Assembly: GCA_027623325.1 (NCBI GenBank)
Contig: JAQBXY010000028.1
Span: 1-39,884 of the forward strand
Reading direction: 5' to 3'
Length of the DNA stretch: 39,884 nt
DNA from: Gemmatimonadota bacterium
GTDB taxonomy: Bacteria > Gemmatimonadota > Gemmatimonadetes > Longimicrobiales > Gaopeijiaceae
In this document: one piece after another, positions 17,970-26,370 of the stretch
Layout of the letters: every line of letters begins with the position of its first letter
Position numbering within the stretch: position 1 is the stretch's first letter
Notes under the pieces: model-generated
Database searches by the model: none
What the model was told of the DNA's origin: nothing
What the model saw: the letters and a program-made list of their open reading frames with translations, nothing else
Made by a program: the position numbers and the translations under genes

Positions 17970-18001
17970 CTAGTGAGCCTACCTGTGCAAAGGTTCACTA
18001 G
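17970..18001. promoter_or_regulatory. Inverted repeat in the divergent ECF / ABC-CPBP control region
   Basis: The arms CTAGTGAGCC and GGTTCACTAG pair at 9 of 10 positions around a 12-nt spacer. GTTCAC (or its complement GTGAAC) occurs at 17993-17998, and again at 17942, 18057 and 18075. The site lies 67 bp from the sigma start and 65 bp from the ABC ATPase start. It could be an operator for a dimeric regulator, or overlapping ECF-type promoters on the two strands (TGAACC and GGAAC elements). Confidence 0.4.
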
Positions 18002-18066
18002 CAGCTTTCTGCCCGTCCAACTAGCCTCTGTGCCTTACACGAGAACGGTTGGGGGGGTTCACGTCA

Positions 18067-18813
18067 TTGATCCAGTTCACGCGCCTCACCAAACGCTACG
18101 GCTCCGTCGTCGCCGTGCGCGACCTGACGTTCGAGGTGCGGCCCGGGGAGGTCTACGCCCTTCTCGGCCCGAATGGAGCCGGTAAGACCACGGCGCTGCG
18201 CTGCCTCGCCACCCTCCTGGCTCCCTCGTCGGGCGGAGCGAGTGTGGGAGGGGTCGATGTAGCCGCCGATCCGATCGGCGCGAGGCGTCAGATCGCGTTC
18301 CTTTCCGCGTCGATGGGGTTGTACGAGCGCCTCTCGGCCCGCGAACTGGTCGTCTACTTCGGACGTCTTCACGGACTCGAGGGCACCCGGCTGAGGGAAC
18401 GTGTCGAGGAGCTGGTCGACATGTTCGGGATCGGGACGTTCGCGAATCGTCTGTGCGGCAGACTGTCCACCGGGCAACGACAGCGCGTGTCGCTTGCGAG
18501 AGCGCTGGTCCACGACCCCCCGGCCCTGATCCTCGACGAGCCTACGCTCGGTCTGGACGTGCTGAGTGGACAGACCATCTACGACTTCATCCGCCGTGAG
18601 CGCGCCCGGGGCAAGGCCGTGCTCTTCTCCACGCATCAGATGGACGAAGTCGATCTGTTGGCGGACCGGGTCGGGGTGCTGAGGGATGGCGGTCTCGTCG
18701 CGGAGGGGAGCCCCGCGGAACTCGTGGCGCGCTCGGGGGAGCAGAACCTGGCGAGGGCCTTCCTGCGCCTCGTGACAGGTGAGTTGGGTGACGCCGTGGC
18801 AGCTGCCCCATGA
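18067..18813 (+). CDS. NatA-type ABC transporter ATPase
   Basis: A 248-residue ATPase with Walker A GPNGAGKTT (K40), signature LSTGQRQRVSLARAL, Walker B LILDEPTLGLD and H-loop STHQMDE. Its pattern is that of the DrrA/NatA exporter branch. The TTG at 18067 is chosen because it gives the canonical beginning MIQFTRLTKRYGS and has a G7 tract about 9 nt upstream as a ribosome binding site. An in-frame TTG at 18049 would add six residues. The stop overlaps the permease ATG (ATGA). Together they form a two-gene exporter resembling the NatAB sodium-efflux pair; the substrate is not proven. Confidence 0.92.
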   Translation: MIQFTRLTKRYGSVVAVRDLTFEVRPGEVYALLGPNGAGKTTALRCLATLLAPSSGGASVGGVDVAADPIGARRQIAFLSASMGLYERLSARELVVYFGRLHGLEGTRLRERVEELVDMFGIGTFANRLCGRLSTGQRQRVSLARALVHDPPALILDEPTLGLDVLSGQTIYDFIRRERARGKAVLFSTHQMDEVDLLADRVGVLRDGGLVAEGSPAELVARSGEQNLARAFLRLVTGELGDAVAAAP

Positions 18814-20849
18814 ACGCGTGGAGGGTTGTGTGCGCGAAGGAGCTTCGCGAGACCCTACGGGATCGGCGCACCTTGCTGATGATGATTGTGGTGCCGGTGC
18901 TCCTCTATCCGGTCCTCCTCATCGTGATGGAACAGCTCCTTCTGTTCGGCATGCGCAATCTGGAGGCCGAGCCGACGCCGGTCGCGGTGGTCGGTGAAGT
19001 GCCACCTGCGCTCGCGGCGCTGCTCGAGGGCGCGGAGGGACTCATTGTTGTCCCGATTGATGGTGATCCGGATTCGGCGCTTCGCTCTGATTCGGTGACC
19101 GCCGTTGCGCTCGTCGGAGGGCCTGCCGGAGTCGACGGGACCCGGGCGATCACGCTCCTGTACGATGCGGCGTCGGACCGGTCGAATCGGGGGAGAGGCC
19201 AACTTGCGAGTGTTCTCGACGACTGGGGGGATACCCTGGTCGCGCGGCGCCTGAGTGAACGCGGCCTGCCCGCGACGTTCGCGGTGCCCATTGCAGTGGC
19301 CGACTCATCGATCGCCCGTCCCGAGGAAGTCGGCGGATACACCCTCGGCCGTATTCTCCCGCTTCTTCTCGTCGTCATCACCCTGCTGGGTGCGTTCTAC
19401 CCCGCGATCGACCTCGCCGCGGGCGAGAAGGAGCGTGGGACGCTCGAAACGCTTCTCACGGCACCTGTGCCGGCCCGTGACATCGTGATTGGGAAGTTCG
19501 TTACCGTCGCGCTCATCGGAGTGATCGCGGCGGGACTGAATCTGGGGAGCATGATCCTGACCTTCCAGGCCGGCGCCCTGCAGATAACGGAGGCGATCGG
19601 CCTTGAAGTTTCGCTCCCGTTTTCGGCAATCCTGGCGATCTTCGCGACGCTGGTGCCGTTGGCGGTCCTCTTCGGCGCGATCTTCCTGGGGATCGCGGTC
19701 GGATCGTCGTCATTCAAGGAAGCTCAGAACGCACTGACGCCCGTGTACATGGTCGTCTTGATTCCGGCCATGCTGCCGATATTCCCAGGCATCGACTTCG
19801 GCCCGTTACTCGCCGTGACGCCCGTAGCCGGCGTCTCGTTCTTTTTCCGTGATCTGATGACGGGAGATGCGGAGGTGGGACTCGGCTTGCTCGTCGTGCT
19901 GTCGACCACCGTCTACGCCGTCGCTGGCCTCGCATTCGCCTCGAGGGCGTTCGGCAACGAGCGCGTCCTGTTCGGAAATGACGGAGGCGACGCCGAGGTC
20001 GGCTCGAGGTCGTGGCTCGAAGGGTGGCGAGAGCGGCGGGGCGACCGCGGCCCTCCTGAGCCCTCGACCGTGTTCGGCTTCGTCGCCCTCGTTGCGCTGT
20101 TGTTCTTCTACGGGGGTATCCGACTTCAGCTTCGCTTCGGCGAAGCGGGGCTGCTCGCAGCCGAGTGGCTCCTTCTCTTCGTGCCCGCTGTCCTCATTGT
20201 GGTTCTGACCGGGGTCGATCCGGTACGGACGCTGTCCCTCCGGCGCCCCAGTCCCCGGGGGCTCTTCGGGAGCGTAGTCCTGATTGCGGGGGCGGTGCCG
20301 CTCGTGTGGGCGATCGGCTGGCTTCAATCGTTCGTGCTCCCGGTTCCATGGGAGCTGCTGGAAGGCTTGGAGGACCTTGTCACGGCGGAGACGACGGGGC
20401 GGCTCCTCTGGCTCCTCCTGCTTCTCGCCGTCACACCAGCGGTCTGTGAGGAGTTGGTCTTTCGCGGTGTGCTTCTCGGTGGCACTCGAACGCTGGGGCC
20501 CGGTCGAATGATCGTGTTGAATGGACTGGTCTTCGGAGCATTCCATCTTTCGTTTCAAACGGTCATCCGGTTTCTCCCGACGGCGACCTTAGGTATCGTC
20601 ATCGCGTGGGCAGTCTGGCGAACCGGATCCATCTGGGTCGGAATGCTCATGCACTTCTTGAACAATGCGACCATCGTCGTGCTGGCTTCGACCCCGGCGC
20701 TCCAGGGGGTCTTTTCCGATCCCGAAGCGCCACCGCCACTCTGGTTGGTGCCGGTAGGTGTGATCGCCTTCGCGATTGGCGCGCGCTTGCTACTTCAGAA
20801 CCCGCCCCCGCAAGAGGGTGGGTACACCATTCCATCCGAGGACCCATGA
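18810..20849 (+). CDS. NatB-type ABC permease fused to a CPBP (CAAX-like) intramembrane protease
   Basis: A 679-residue multi-span membrane protein. Residues 1-390 form a NatB/ABC2-type permease: a first span near residue 30, an extracytoplasmic domain, then five or six helices with the KERGTLETLLTAPVPARDI coupling sequence. After a hydrophilic linker (about 395-420), a second membrane block ends in a CPBP glutamic protease with all motifs present: E547/E548-xxx-R552 (CEELVFRG), H579 (FGAFHLS) and H615 with N618 (MHFLNN). It overlaps the ATPase and thrC genes by ATGA. Such permease/CPBP fusions are a known architecture, but what the protease cleaves is unknown. Confidence 0.92.
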   Translation: MNAWRVVCAKELRETLRDRRTLLMMIVVPVLLYPVLLIVMEQLLLFGMRNLEAEPTPVAVVGEVPPALAALLEGAEGLIVVPIDGDPDSALRSDSVTAVALVGGPAGVDGTRAITLLYDAASDRSNRGRGQLASVLDDWGDTLVARRLSERGLPATFAVPIAVADSSIARPEEVGGYTLGRILPLLLVVITLLGAFYPAIDLAAGEKERGTLETLLTAPVPARDIVIGKFVTVALIGVIAAGLNLGSMILTFQAGALQITEAIGLEVSLPFSAILAIFATLVPLAVLFGAIFLGIAVGSSSFKEAQNALTPVYMVVLIPAMLPIFPGIDFGPLLAVTPVAGVSFFFRDLMTGDAEVGLGLLVVLSTTVYAVAGLAFASRAFGNERVLFGNDGGDAEVGSRSWLEGWRERRGDRGPPEPSTVFGFVALVALLFFYGGIRLQLRFGEAGLLAAEWLLLFVPAVLIVVLTGVDPVRTLSLRRPSPRGLFGSVVLIAGAVPLVWAIGWLQSFVLPVPWELLEGLEDLVTAETTGRLLWLLLLLAVTPAVCEELVFRGVLLGGTRTLGPGRMIVLNGLVFGAFHLSFQTVIRFLPTATLGIVIAWAVWRTGSIWVGMLMHFLNNATIVVLASTPALQGVFSDPEAPPPLWLVPVGVIAFAIGARLLLQNPPPQEGGYTIPSEDP

Positions 20850-22033
20850 CCGACAACGACCAGCTACCCGGTGCGACCCATCTCGAGTGCACCGGAACCG
20901 GAGAGATCATCGAGAGCGAACAGCTCATCGGCCTCTCCGCTGCGGGTAAGCCATTGTTCGCGCGATACGACCTCGATGCCATCCGCGATGGATTCGGCAT
21001 GAAGGATGTCGCTCATCGCCGGGCCGACCTTTGGCGTTATGCGGAAGTGCTGCCGGTGCGGGACCCGAAGGCGCGTCTTTCCTTGGGGGAGGGGTGGACC
21101 CCCATGATCGATGCACCGCGGACGGCCGCCCGACTGGGAGTGCGCAAGGTCTGGGTAAAAGATGAAGGCCAAAACCCCACCGGCAGCTTCAAGGCGCGTG
21201 GCCTGTGTCTCGCCGTATCGCGGGCCTTGGAACTCGGAGCCGAAGAACTCGCGCTTCCGTCTGCCGGGAACGCCGGGAGCGCTGCGGCTGCCTATGGTGC
21301 CGCTGCGGGACTCCCCGTGCACGTGGTCGTGCCGACGGACACGCCGGCTCCGATTCTCGAGGAAATGAAGGCGCTCGGCGCCGACGTCCAACTCATCGAA
21401 GGGCTCATCAGCGACTGCGGCAAGGTCGTGAGGAAGGGCGTGGAAGAGAAAGGCTGGTTCGACCTGTCGACGCTCAAGGAACCGTACCGGGTCGAAGGGA
21501 AGAAGACGATGGGATACGAACTGGCGGAGCAGCTCGGGGGGCGTCTGCCGGACGCCATCGTCTATCCGACAGGAGGAGGGACGGGGCTGATCGGGATGTG
21601 GAAGGCCTTCGATGAAATGGAGCGCCTCGGCTGGATCGGATCCGACCGCCCGAAGATGTTCACGGTTCAAGCTGCCGGGTGTGCTCCGATGGTGCGTGCG
21701 TGGGAGGCGGGGAAGGAAGACGCCGGGGTGTGGGAGGGTGCGTCGACGTACGCTTCCGGACTGAGGGTACCCGGCGCGGTCGGTGACTTCCTCATCCTCC
21801 GGGCGATCCGCGCATCGGGGGGCGGTGCTGTCGCAGTGCAGGATCACCAGATGGCGGACTGGGTCGCGAAGCTCGGTGTAGACACCGGAATTTTCGCCGC
21901 GCCCGAGGGAGGTGCCACAGCGGCCGCGGTCCCGATGCTCATGGAGCTCGGTCTCATTTCACCCGACGACGAGGTCGTGCTTTTCAATACCGGAAGCGGG
22001 CTGAAGTATGTCGGGATGACGCCGATCGACTGA
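20846..22033 (+). CDS. thrC: Threonine synthase
   Basis: A 395-residue fold-type II PLP enzyme that converts O-phosphohomoserine to threonine. PLP lysine K116 lies in NPTGSFKARG. The asparagine loop is LPSAGNAGSAAAAYGAAAG, the phosphate-binding loop is YPTGGGTGLIGMWKA, and the end is LFNTGSGLKY. An N-terminal segment with a CTGTGEII cysteine and SLGEGWTPM fits the longer threonine synthase class. The frame is open far upstream (20606), but the ATG at 20846 gives the right N-terminus and overlaps the permease stop by 4 bp. Why thrC sits in an exporter operon is not clear; other PLP lyases of the family are a remote alternative. Confidence 0.9.
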   Translation: MTDNDQLPGATHLECTGTGEIIESEQLIGLSAAGKPLFARYDLDAIRDGFGMKDVAHRRADLWRYAEVLPVRDPKARLSLGEGWTPMIDAPRTAARLGVRKVWVKDEGQNPTGSFKARGLCLAVSRALELGAEELALPSAGNAGSAAAAYGAAAGLPVHVVVPTDTPAPILEEMKALGADVQLIEGLISDCGKVVRKGVEEKGWFDLSTLKEPYRVEGKKTMGYELAEQLGGRLPDAIVYPTGGGTGLIGMWKAFDEMERLGWIGSDRPKMFTVQAAGCAPMVRAWEAGKEDAGVWEGASTYASGLRVPGAVGDFLILRAIRASGGGAVAVQDHQMADWVAKLGVDTGIFAAPEGGATAAAVPMLMELGLISPDDEVVLFNTGSGLKYVGMTPID

Positions 22034-22040
22034 CTCCGGG

Positions 22041-22298
22041 ATGATCGCTCTCTTCTGGTTCGTTTTCTGGGCGGGGCTGTCGCTATTGGTCGCGGCCGCC
22101 GGTGTCACGCTCTACGCGCGACGGACGCAGGGCATCATGGCGAGAGGGCCCCGGGTCGACGATGACGTGATCGCGAGAATCATCGATCACGGGGAGATCT
22201 TCTTCGAGGACGACGAGCCCCTCGATCTCGACGAGATCGACGAGGAGGAGCAGCGCTTCTGGTCCGACAGTTGGGACGAGCCCACCGACCCGACCTAG
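22041..22298 (+). CDS. Small single-span membrane protein of unknown function
   Basis: An 85-residue protein with one N-terminal membrane helix (about 3-26, LFWFVFWAGLSLLVAAAGVT), a basic flank (YARRTQ) and a very acidic C-terminal tail (DDEPLDLDEIDEEEQRFW). The RVDDDVIARIIDHGEIF segment (about 38-54) looks like a short amphipathic helix. It starts 7 bp after thrC and is probably cotranscribed. I do not recognise the family. Confidence 0.6.
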   Translation: MIALFWFVFWAGLSLLVAAAGVTLYARRTQGIMARGPRVDDDVIARIIDHGEIFFEDDEPLDLDEIDEEEQRFWSDSWDEPTDPT

Positions 22299-22329
22299 TA
22301 GCGGCGAGTGGCGTCGTCGCGAAGAAGCG

Positions 22330-22824
22330 TTACCGAGTGTACCGGTAGTACAGCTGAGGGAGGGGCACGAGCCGCTTGTTCAGCGGCACTTCGTCGTTGG
22401 GGTCCGATCGCCGGACCCCGAGGGCGCGGTTGATGTTGATGGCGGCTCCGAGGGCGTGGTCCTGGGTGACCTCCCAATCCACACCGACTGGGGCGCGCAA
22501 GACGACGCCCCATCCCGTGCGTTCGTCTCCCGGGGCCCCGACGATCCAGAGTCCCAGACCCGCGAAGGGCTGGGCTGCTCTACTGCCGAAGTATTGTTTG
22601 GCGACCGCGGAGAAACTCACGTCACGGAACGACCAGGTGCCCAGGGCGAAGTCGAGACTCCGGGAGTCGCGGAAGAGCTCGACGTCCAAAGTGATGGCAC
22701 TGATGCCGCCAACCGAGATCCCGAAGCGGACCCCGTCCCCCGCGCCGGTGGACTGTGCCGCGGTCGCGGCCGGTAGGCTCAAGGAGACCACGGCCAGAAG
22801 CGGGGCGATGAATCTCACGCTCAA
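22330..22824 (-). CDS. Secreted protein, probable small outer-membrane or periplasmic beta protein
   Basis: A 164-residue protein with a clear signal peptide (about 1-23, FIAPLLAVVSLSLPAATAAQ), then alternating short strands rich in Gly, aromatic and hydrophobic residues (FGISVGGISAITLDVELF; AQPFAGLGLWIVGAP; WGVVLRAPVGVDW), suggesting a small beta barrel or beta sandwich. The TTG start overlaps the TonB-receptor stop (TTGA); a GTG two codons later is an alternative. Cotranscription with the receptor suggests an accessory envelope role. No named family is assigned. Confidence 0.65.
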   Translation of the reverse strand: MSVRFIAPLLAVVSLSLPAATAAQSTGAGDGVRFGISVGGISAITLDVELFRDSRSLDFALGTWSFRDVSFSAVAKQYFGSRAAQPFAGLGLWIVGAPGDERTGWGVVLRAPVGVDWEVTQDHALGAAININRALGVRRSDPNDEVPLNKRLVPLPQLYYRYTR

Positions 22825-24914
22825 TTCCCCCAGGTGATCCCGAGCCCGAAACGGAACGTCCTGCCGGGACCTGGCTCGAAGTAGCGCCCTCCAAATGCAT
22901 TCGGCACCACGGAGGCCACGTAGTCGTGGTCGAAGATATTGGCCACCGCGACGAACGGTGCCACGTCGACCCTCCCGAAGCTCAACTCATCGAGTCCGAA
23001 TCGAGCATCACCTTGGAAGTAGGAAGGCGATGACGCCTGACCGTCGTCTCGGACCGGCACATCGTCCTGCCAGAGTCCTCGAAACTCAACGAACCCAATT
23101 CCGCGATCGACGATGAAGAGCGCGTCGAACTGCCGTGGCGCCAGCCCCGGCACCTTGTTGCCTGAATAATCGTCAGTATCGGTCTGGAAGATGACAAACT
23201 CGGCATCGACCTTCGTGTAAGCGACTCTCACGGACATGCCGGGCGCGAGGCTCCCGTCGAGGGAGGCCTCCCATCCCGTATGTCGCGATTCGCCCGAGTT
23301 GCGGAAGTACGTGCGACCGGGATCCGACGCCACCTCGAAGGGGACCAGGCCGTCCTCGAGCTTCGTTCGGAAGATGGAGACCTCGAGGCCAATTCGATCG
23401 ACGACCCTTGCTCTCGCACCACCCTCGATCGAAAAGCCTGTCTGTGGTTCGAGGTCGGGGTTGAATCCCCCCGCGCCGCTCGGACGATTCGCGAGTTCGG
23501 TCGTCGTGGGGGTCTCGAAGGAACGCGCCACCGAGCCGAAGAACTCGACGTTGTGTCCCGGCGTCGCGACGAAACCGACGGATGGACTCACCGCATCCAT
23601 GGAGCGGCTTCCGGAATCATCAGGATCTCCGGCTGCGATGAACTCATCGGTGACCGAGAAGGTGACGTTGTCGTATCGGACGCCGGCGAGCAGAGAAACA
23701 CCTGCGACGAGGTCCATCCGACCCTGAGCGAAGACTCCCGTGCCCGTCACGTTCTCCTGTTGATCGAGGATCAGCGCGCCCGGCGTCCCCCCATTGCTCG
23801 CGAAGTTGAGGCGATCGTCCCTCTGCAGTTCAGCCTCGAAGCCGGCACCGAAGCTGAAGGTCCCGTCACCGACCGGCGTGGATCGCTGGAACAGCGCCCG
23901 GGCACCGCCCGCGTTCCTCTTCAGATCGATCACTCGCCCCGGAATCGGGTTGAAGAGGTCGCGGCGGATGCCCCAGAGGGCGAACTCCGCGCCAGTGGCG
24001 CCGAGGGCGCCGTCCCACGACGCTCCGAGCTGCCCTTGCTGGACCTCCTTGATGGCACCGGCGGTCACGTTGCCCACGTGGGCGGGCCGTTCACCGAGGT
24101 CGAGCAGGGTCTGGTTCAAAGATCCGGGATTCTCGGCATCGAGGTCGAACCCGTTGCCGACGATCCGGAGCGTGCCCGTGGCGAGGGGCACACTCAGAGT
24201 TCCGTTCAACACGGAGCGGGTCGCAGACCCGTACGTGCAGCTCGAGCACGTTGCCGGGTCTGCCGTCGGATCGATTCGAAAGCCGTCATACGTCATGCGC
24301 GAGAAACCGACGCGGTAGCCTGTGTCTCCACTCGTTCCCGTTGCGGTCCCCTGCACAGTCCGAAGACCATGCGTTCCCGAGGTCGAGCGCACGCTCAGGG
24401 AAGTGGGGACCAGAGCTGGATCGAGCGTCCGGAAGTGGAGTACTCCGCCTGCCGCGTTCCCATACAGCGCCGCGTTCGGTCCGCGCAGGGCTTCCACCCG
24501 GCCCAGCCCCGCGAGGTCGAGGTGATCGAGCGTCGCCTGGCCGTCGGGCAAGGTGGCGGGTATTCCGTCGACCAGCACACGCACCCCTCGGACTCCAAAC
24601 TGCGAACGAGGCCCGAATCCGCGTACCGACACGCGCTCTCCGACCGCGAAGTTGAAGCGATTCTGGATCTGGACGCCGGGCACCGCTCGAAGTGCTTCCT
24701 CCAGGAAGACACCGGATGTACCGCGCGTCAGTTCGGGGCCCGCGACGATTGAAATGGGGTAGGGAGCCTGCGTCCCGATCGCGCTACGGAGCACCCGCAC
24801 CATCACCGGCGCGATTCGGACTACGGAGTCCGGCTCCTGCGCGGACGCCGAAGGCCCACTGCCTGCGAAGACTCCGCCGGTCACGGTCAACGCCACTGCC
24901 AACGTGCGATTCAC
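22821..24914 (-). CDS. TonB-dependent outer-membrane receptor
   Basis: A 697-residue protein with a signal peptide ending near SASAQ. The plug domain spans about 35-160 (FLEEALRAVPGVQIQNRF, VSVRGFGPRSQFGVRG, VEALRGPNAALYGNAAGGVL), then a 22-strand-type barrel with repeated aromatic strands and a C-terminal strand ending in F-R-F-G-L-G-I-T-W. Plug and barrel features resemble FecA/siderophore-type receptors. The GTG start at 24914 is chosen because it begins the signal peptide and has AGGG upstream; the frame is open to 24965. It overlaps the small secreted protein gene. The imported ligand (siderophore, cobalamin or other) cannot be told; I see no riboswitch in the short upstream gap. Confidence 0.93.
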   Translation of the reverse strand: MNRTLAVALTVTGGVFAGSGPSASAQEPDSVVRIAPVMVRVLRSAIGTQAPYPISIVAGPELTRGTSGVFLEEALRAVPGVQIQNRFNFAVGERVSVRGFGPRSQFGVRGVRVLVDGIPATLPDGQATLDHLDLAGLGRVEALRGPNAALYGNAAGGVLHFRTLDPALVPTSLSVRSTSGTHGLRTVQGTATGTSGDTGYRVGFSRMTYDGFRIDPTADPATCSSCTYGSATRSVLNGTLSVPLATGTLRIVGNGFDLDAENPGSLNQTLLDLGERPAHVGNVTAGAIKEVQQGQLGASWDGALGATGAEFALWGIRRDLFNPIPGRVIDLKRNAGGARALFQRSTPVGDGTFSFGAGFEAELQRDDRLNFASNGGTPGALILDQQENVTGTGVFAQGRMDLVAGVSLLAGVRYDNVTFSVTDEFIAAGDPDDSGSRSMDAVSPSVGFVATPGHNVEFFGSVARSFETPTTTELANRPSGAGGFNPDLEPQTGFSIEGGARARVVDRIGLEVSIFRTKLEDGLVPFEVASDPGRTYFRNSGESRHTGWEASLDGSLAPGMSVRVAYTKVDAEFVIFQTDTDDYSGNKVPGLAPRQFDALFIVDRGIGFVEFRGLWQDDVPVRDDGQASSPSYFQGDARFGLDELSFGRVDVAPFVAVANIFDHDYVASVVPNAFGGRYFEPGPGRTFRFGLGITWGN

Positions 24915-25025
24915 TTGAATTTCACCCTGTTCACGGTCGAACCCTCCCAAGAGGCGGACCATCATAGCGCACCCCCGGGAGCCCGCCTATCCCCCTGATC
25001 CCATGCTGTAGCTAGCTTGGCGGTC

Positions 25026-26360
25026 ATGGCTCCCGATCGACTTCCCCCCGTCCCGGCCGCGGTCTTTGCGGCCCGCCGTGCGGCCGCGTTCGAGCGACTC
25101 GGCGACGGGATTATGGTCTTGCCCGCGGCGCCGATCCAGTACTCTTCGCGAGATACCGAACGATCGTACTGTCCGGACCGCGAGCTGTACTACCTCACGG
25201 GCCTCATCGAGGCTGAGTCCGTGGCTGTCCTCGCCGGGGGCGCCGCACAGAAGCTTGTCCTCTTCGTTCGAGAGCGGGATGCCGAGGCGGAACTCTGGGC
25301 CGGGCCGCGGATGGACCCAGCCGCCATTGGGGATCTCCTCGGCGCGGACGAGTGCCACTCCCTCTCGGAGATGGAGAAGCGGCTGCCGGAGCTGTTGGCG
25401 ACTGCCGACCGAATCCACTTTCGATCTGGCCGAGCCGGTACCATCGATGCGGCCGTCCAGGCGGCGCTGGATCGGGCCCGTGCTCGAGGACCACGAACCG
25501 GATCCGGACCGCGGGGTGTCGTCGATCCGGGTGAGGTGATCGACGATCTGCGGATGATCAAGGATGAACACGAACTGGCCCTGATCCGGCGCGCGTGCGC
25601 CGTTTCGATCGACGGACAGCGCGCAGCTGCATCGAAGATCATGCCTGGGGCCGGAGAATGGATGGTCGAGGCGGCGGTCGAATCCGCCTTCCGTGATTCC
25701 GGTGCAACGGGGCCGGGCTTCGGAACCATCGTGGGTAGCGGCGTAAATGCCTGCGTCCTCCACTACGTGGACAACGCCGACCGCATCGCCGAAGACGCGT
25801 TGGTTCTCGTCGACGCCGGGGCCGAATTGGGGCTGTACCACGGCGACATTACCCGTACCTATCCGGCTTCGGGTCGGTTCAGCGCCGCTCAGGGCCGCGT
25901 ATACGACATCGTCGAGGCGGCGATGAAGGCTGGAATCGCGGCGGCGGCGCCCGGTGCATCGCTCGCGTCGGTTCACGAAGCCTCAACGCGCGTATTGGTC
26001 GAAGGCCTCGTCGACCTGAGGGTGCTGGAGGGGGGTGTCGATGACCTGATCGCCGAGGGAGCGCACAAGGTGTTCTTTCCCCACCAGACATCCCATTGGC
26101 TGGGCCTCGACGTGCACGATCCGGGGGACTACGTGCGCGACGGAGCCCCCCGGACGCTCGCTCCCGGGATGGTCTTCACGGTCGAGCCCGGTCTCTACTT
26201 CCGGCCCGAGTCATGCGCTGAGGGAGCGGGCGAGCTCGCCGGAATCGGGATTCGAATCGAGGACGATGTCGTCATCACCGACTCGGGATGCGAGGTCCTT
26301 ACCCGCGCCTTGTCGACGGCCCGTGCTGACATCGAATCGATGATCGGCGTCGGGTCGTAG
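25026..26360 (+). CDS. Xaa-Pro aminopeptidase (PepP-like, M24B)
   Basis: A 444-residue two-domain peptidase with an AMP_N-type N-terminal domain (about 8-145, SSRDTERSYCPDRELYYLTG) and an M24 catalytic domain. Metal ligands are D263 and D274 (VDAGAELGLYHGDITRTYP), H357 (HQTSHWLGLDVHD), E387 (FTVEPGLYF) and E412 (IRIEDDVVIT), with H246 and H364 as the usual accessory histidines. It removes N-terminal residues preceding proline and is cytoplasmic. The ATG at 25026 is preferred to an in-frame TTG at 25017. It is divergent from the TonB receptor and 10 bp upstream of the MTHFR-like gene. Confidence 0.93.
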   Translation: MAPDRLPPVPAAVFAARRAAAFERLGDGIMVLPAAPIQYSSRDTERSYCPDRELYYLTGLIEAESVAVLAGGAAQKLVLFVRERDAEAELWAGPRMDPAAIGDLLGADECHSLSEMEKRLPELLATADRIHFRSGRAGTIDAAVQAALDRARARGPRTGSGPRGVVDPGEVIDDLRMIKDEHELALIRRACAVSIDGQRAAASKIMPGAGEWMVEAAVESAFRDSGATGPGFGTIVGSGVNACVLHYVDNADRIAEDALVLVDAGAELGLYHGDITRTYPASGRFSAAQGRVYDIVEAAMKAGIAAAAPGASLASVHEASTRVLVEGLVDLRVLEGGVDDLIAEGAHKVFFPHQTSHWLGLDVHDPGDYVRDGAPRTLAPGMVFTVEPGLYFRPESCAEGAGELAGIGIRIEDDVVITDSGCEVLTRALSTARADIESMIGVGS

Positions 26361-26370
26361 CCGTCCGTCT

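Noticed and set aside
20606-20845. Upstream extension of the thrC frame
   Set aside because: It runs inside the CPBP domain of the permease gene; the ATG at 20846 gives the expected threonine synthase N-terminus.
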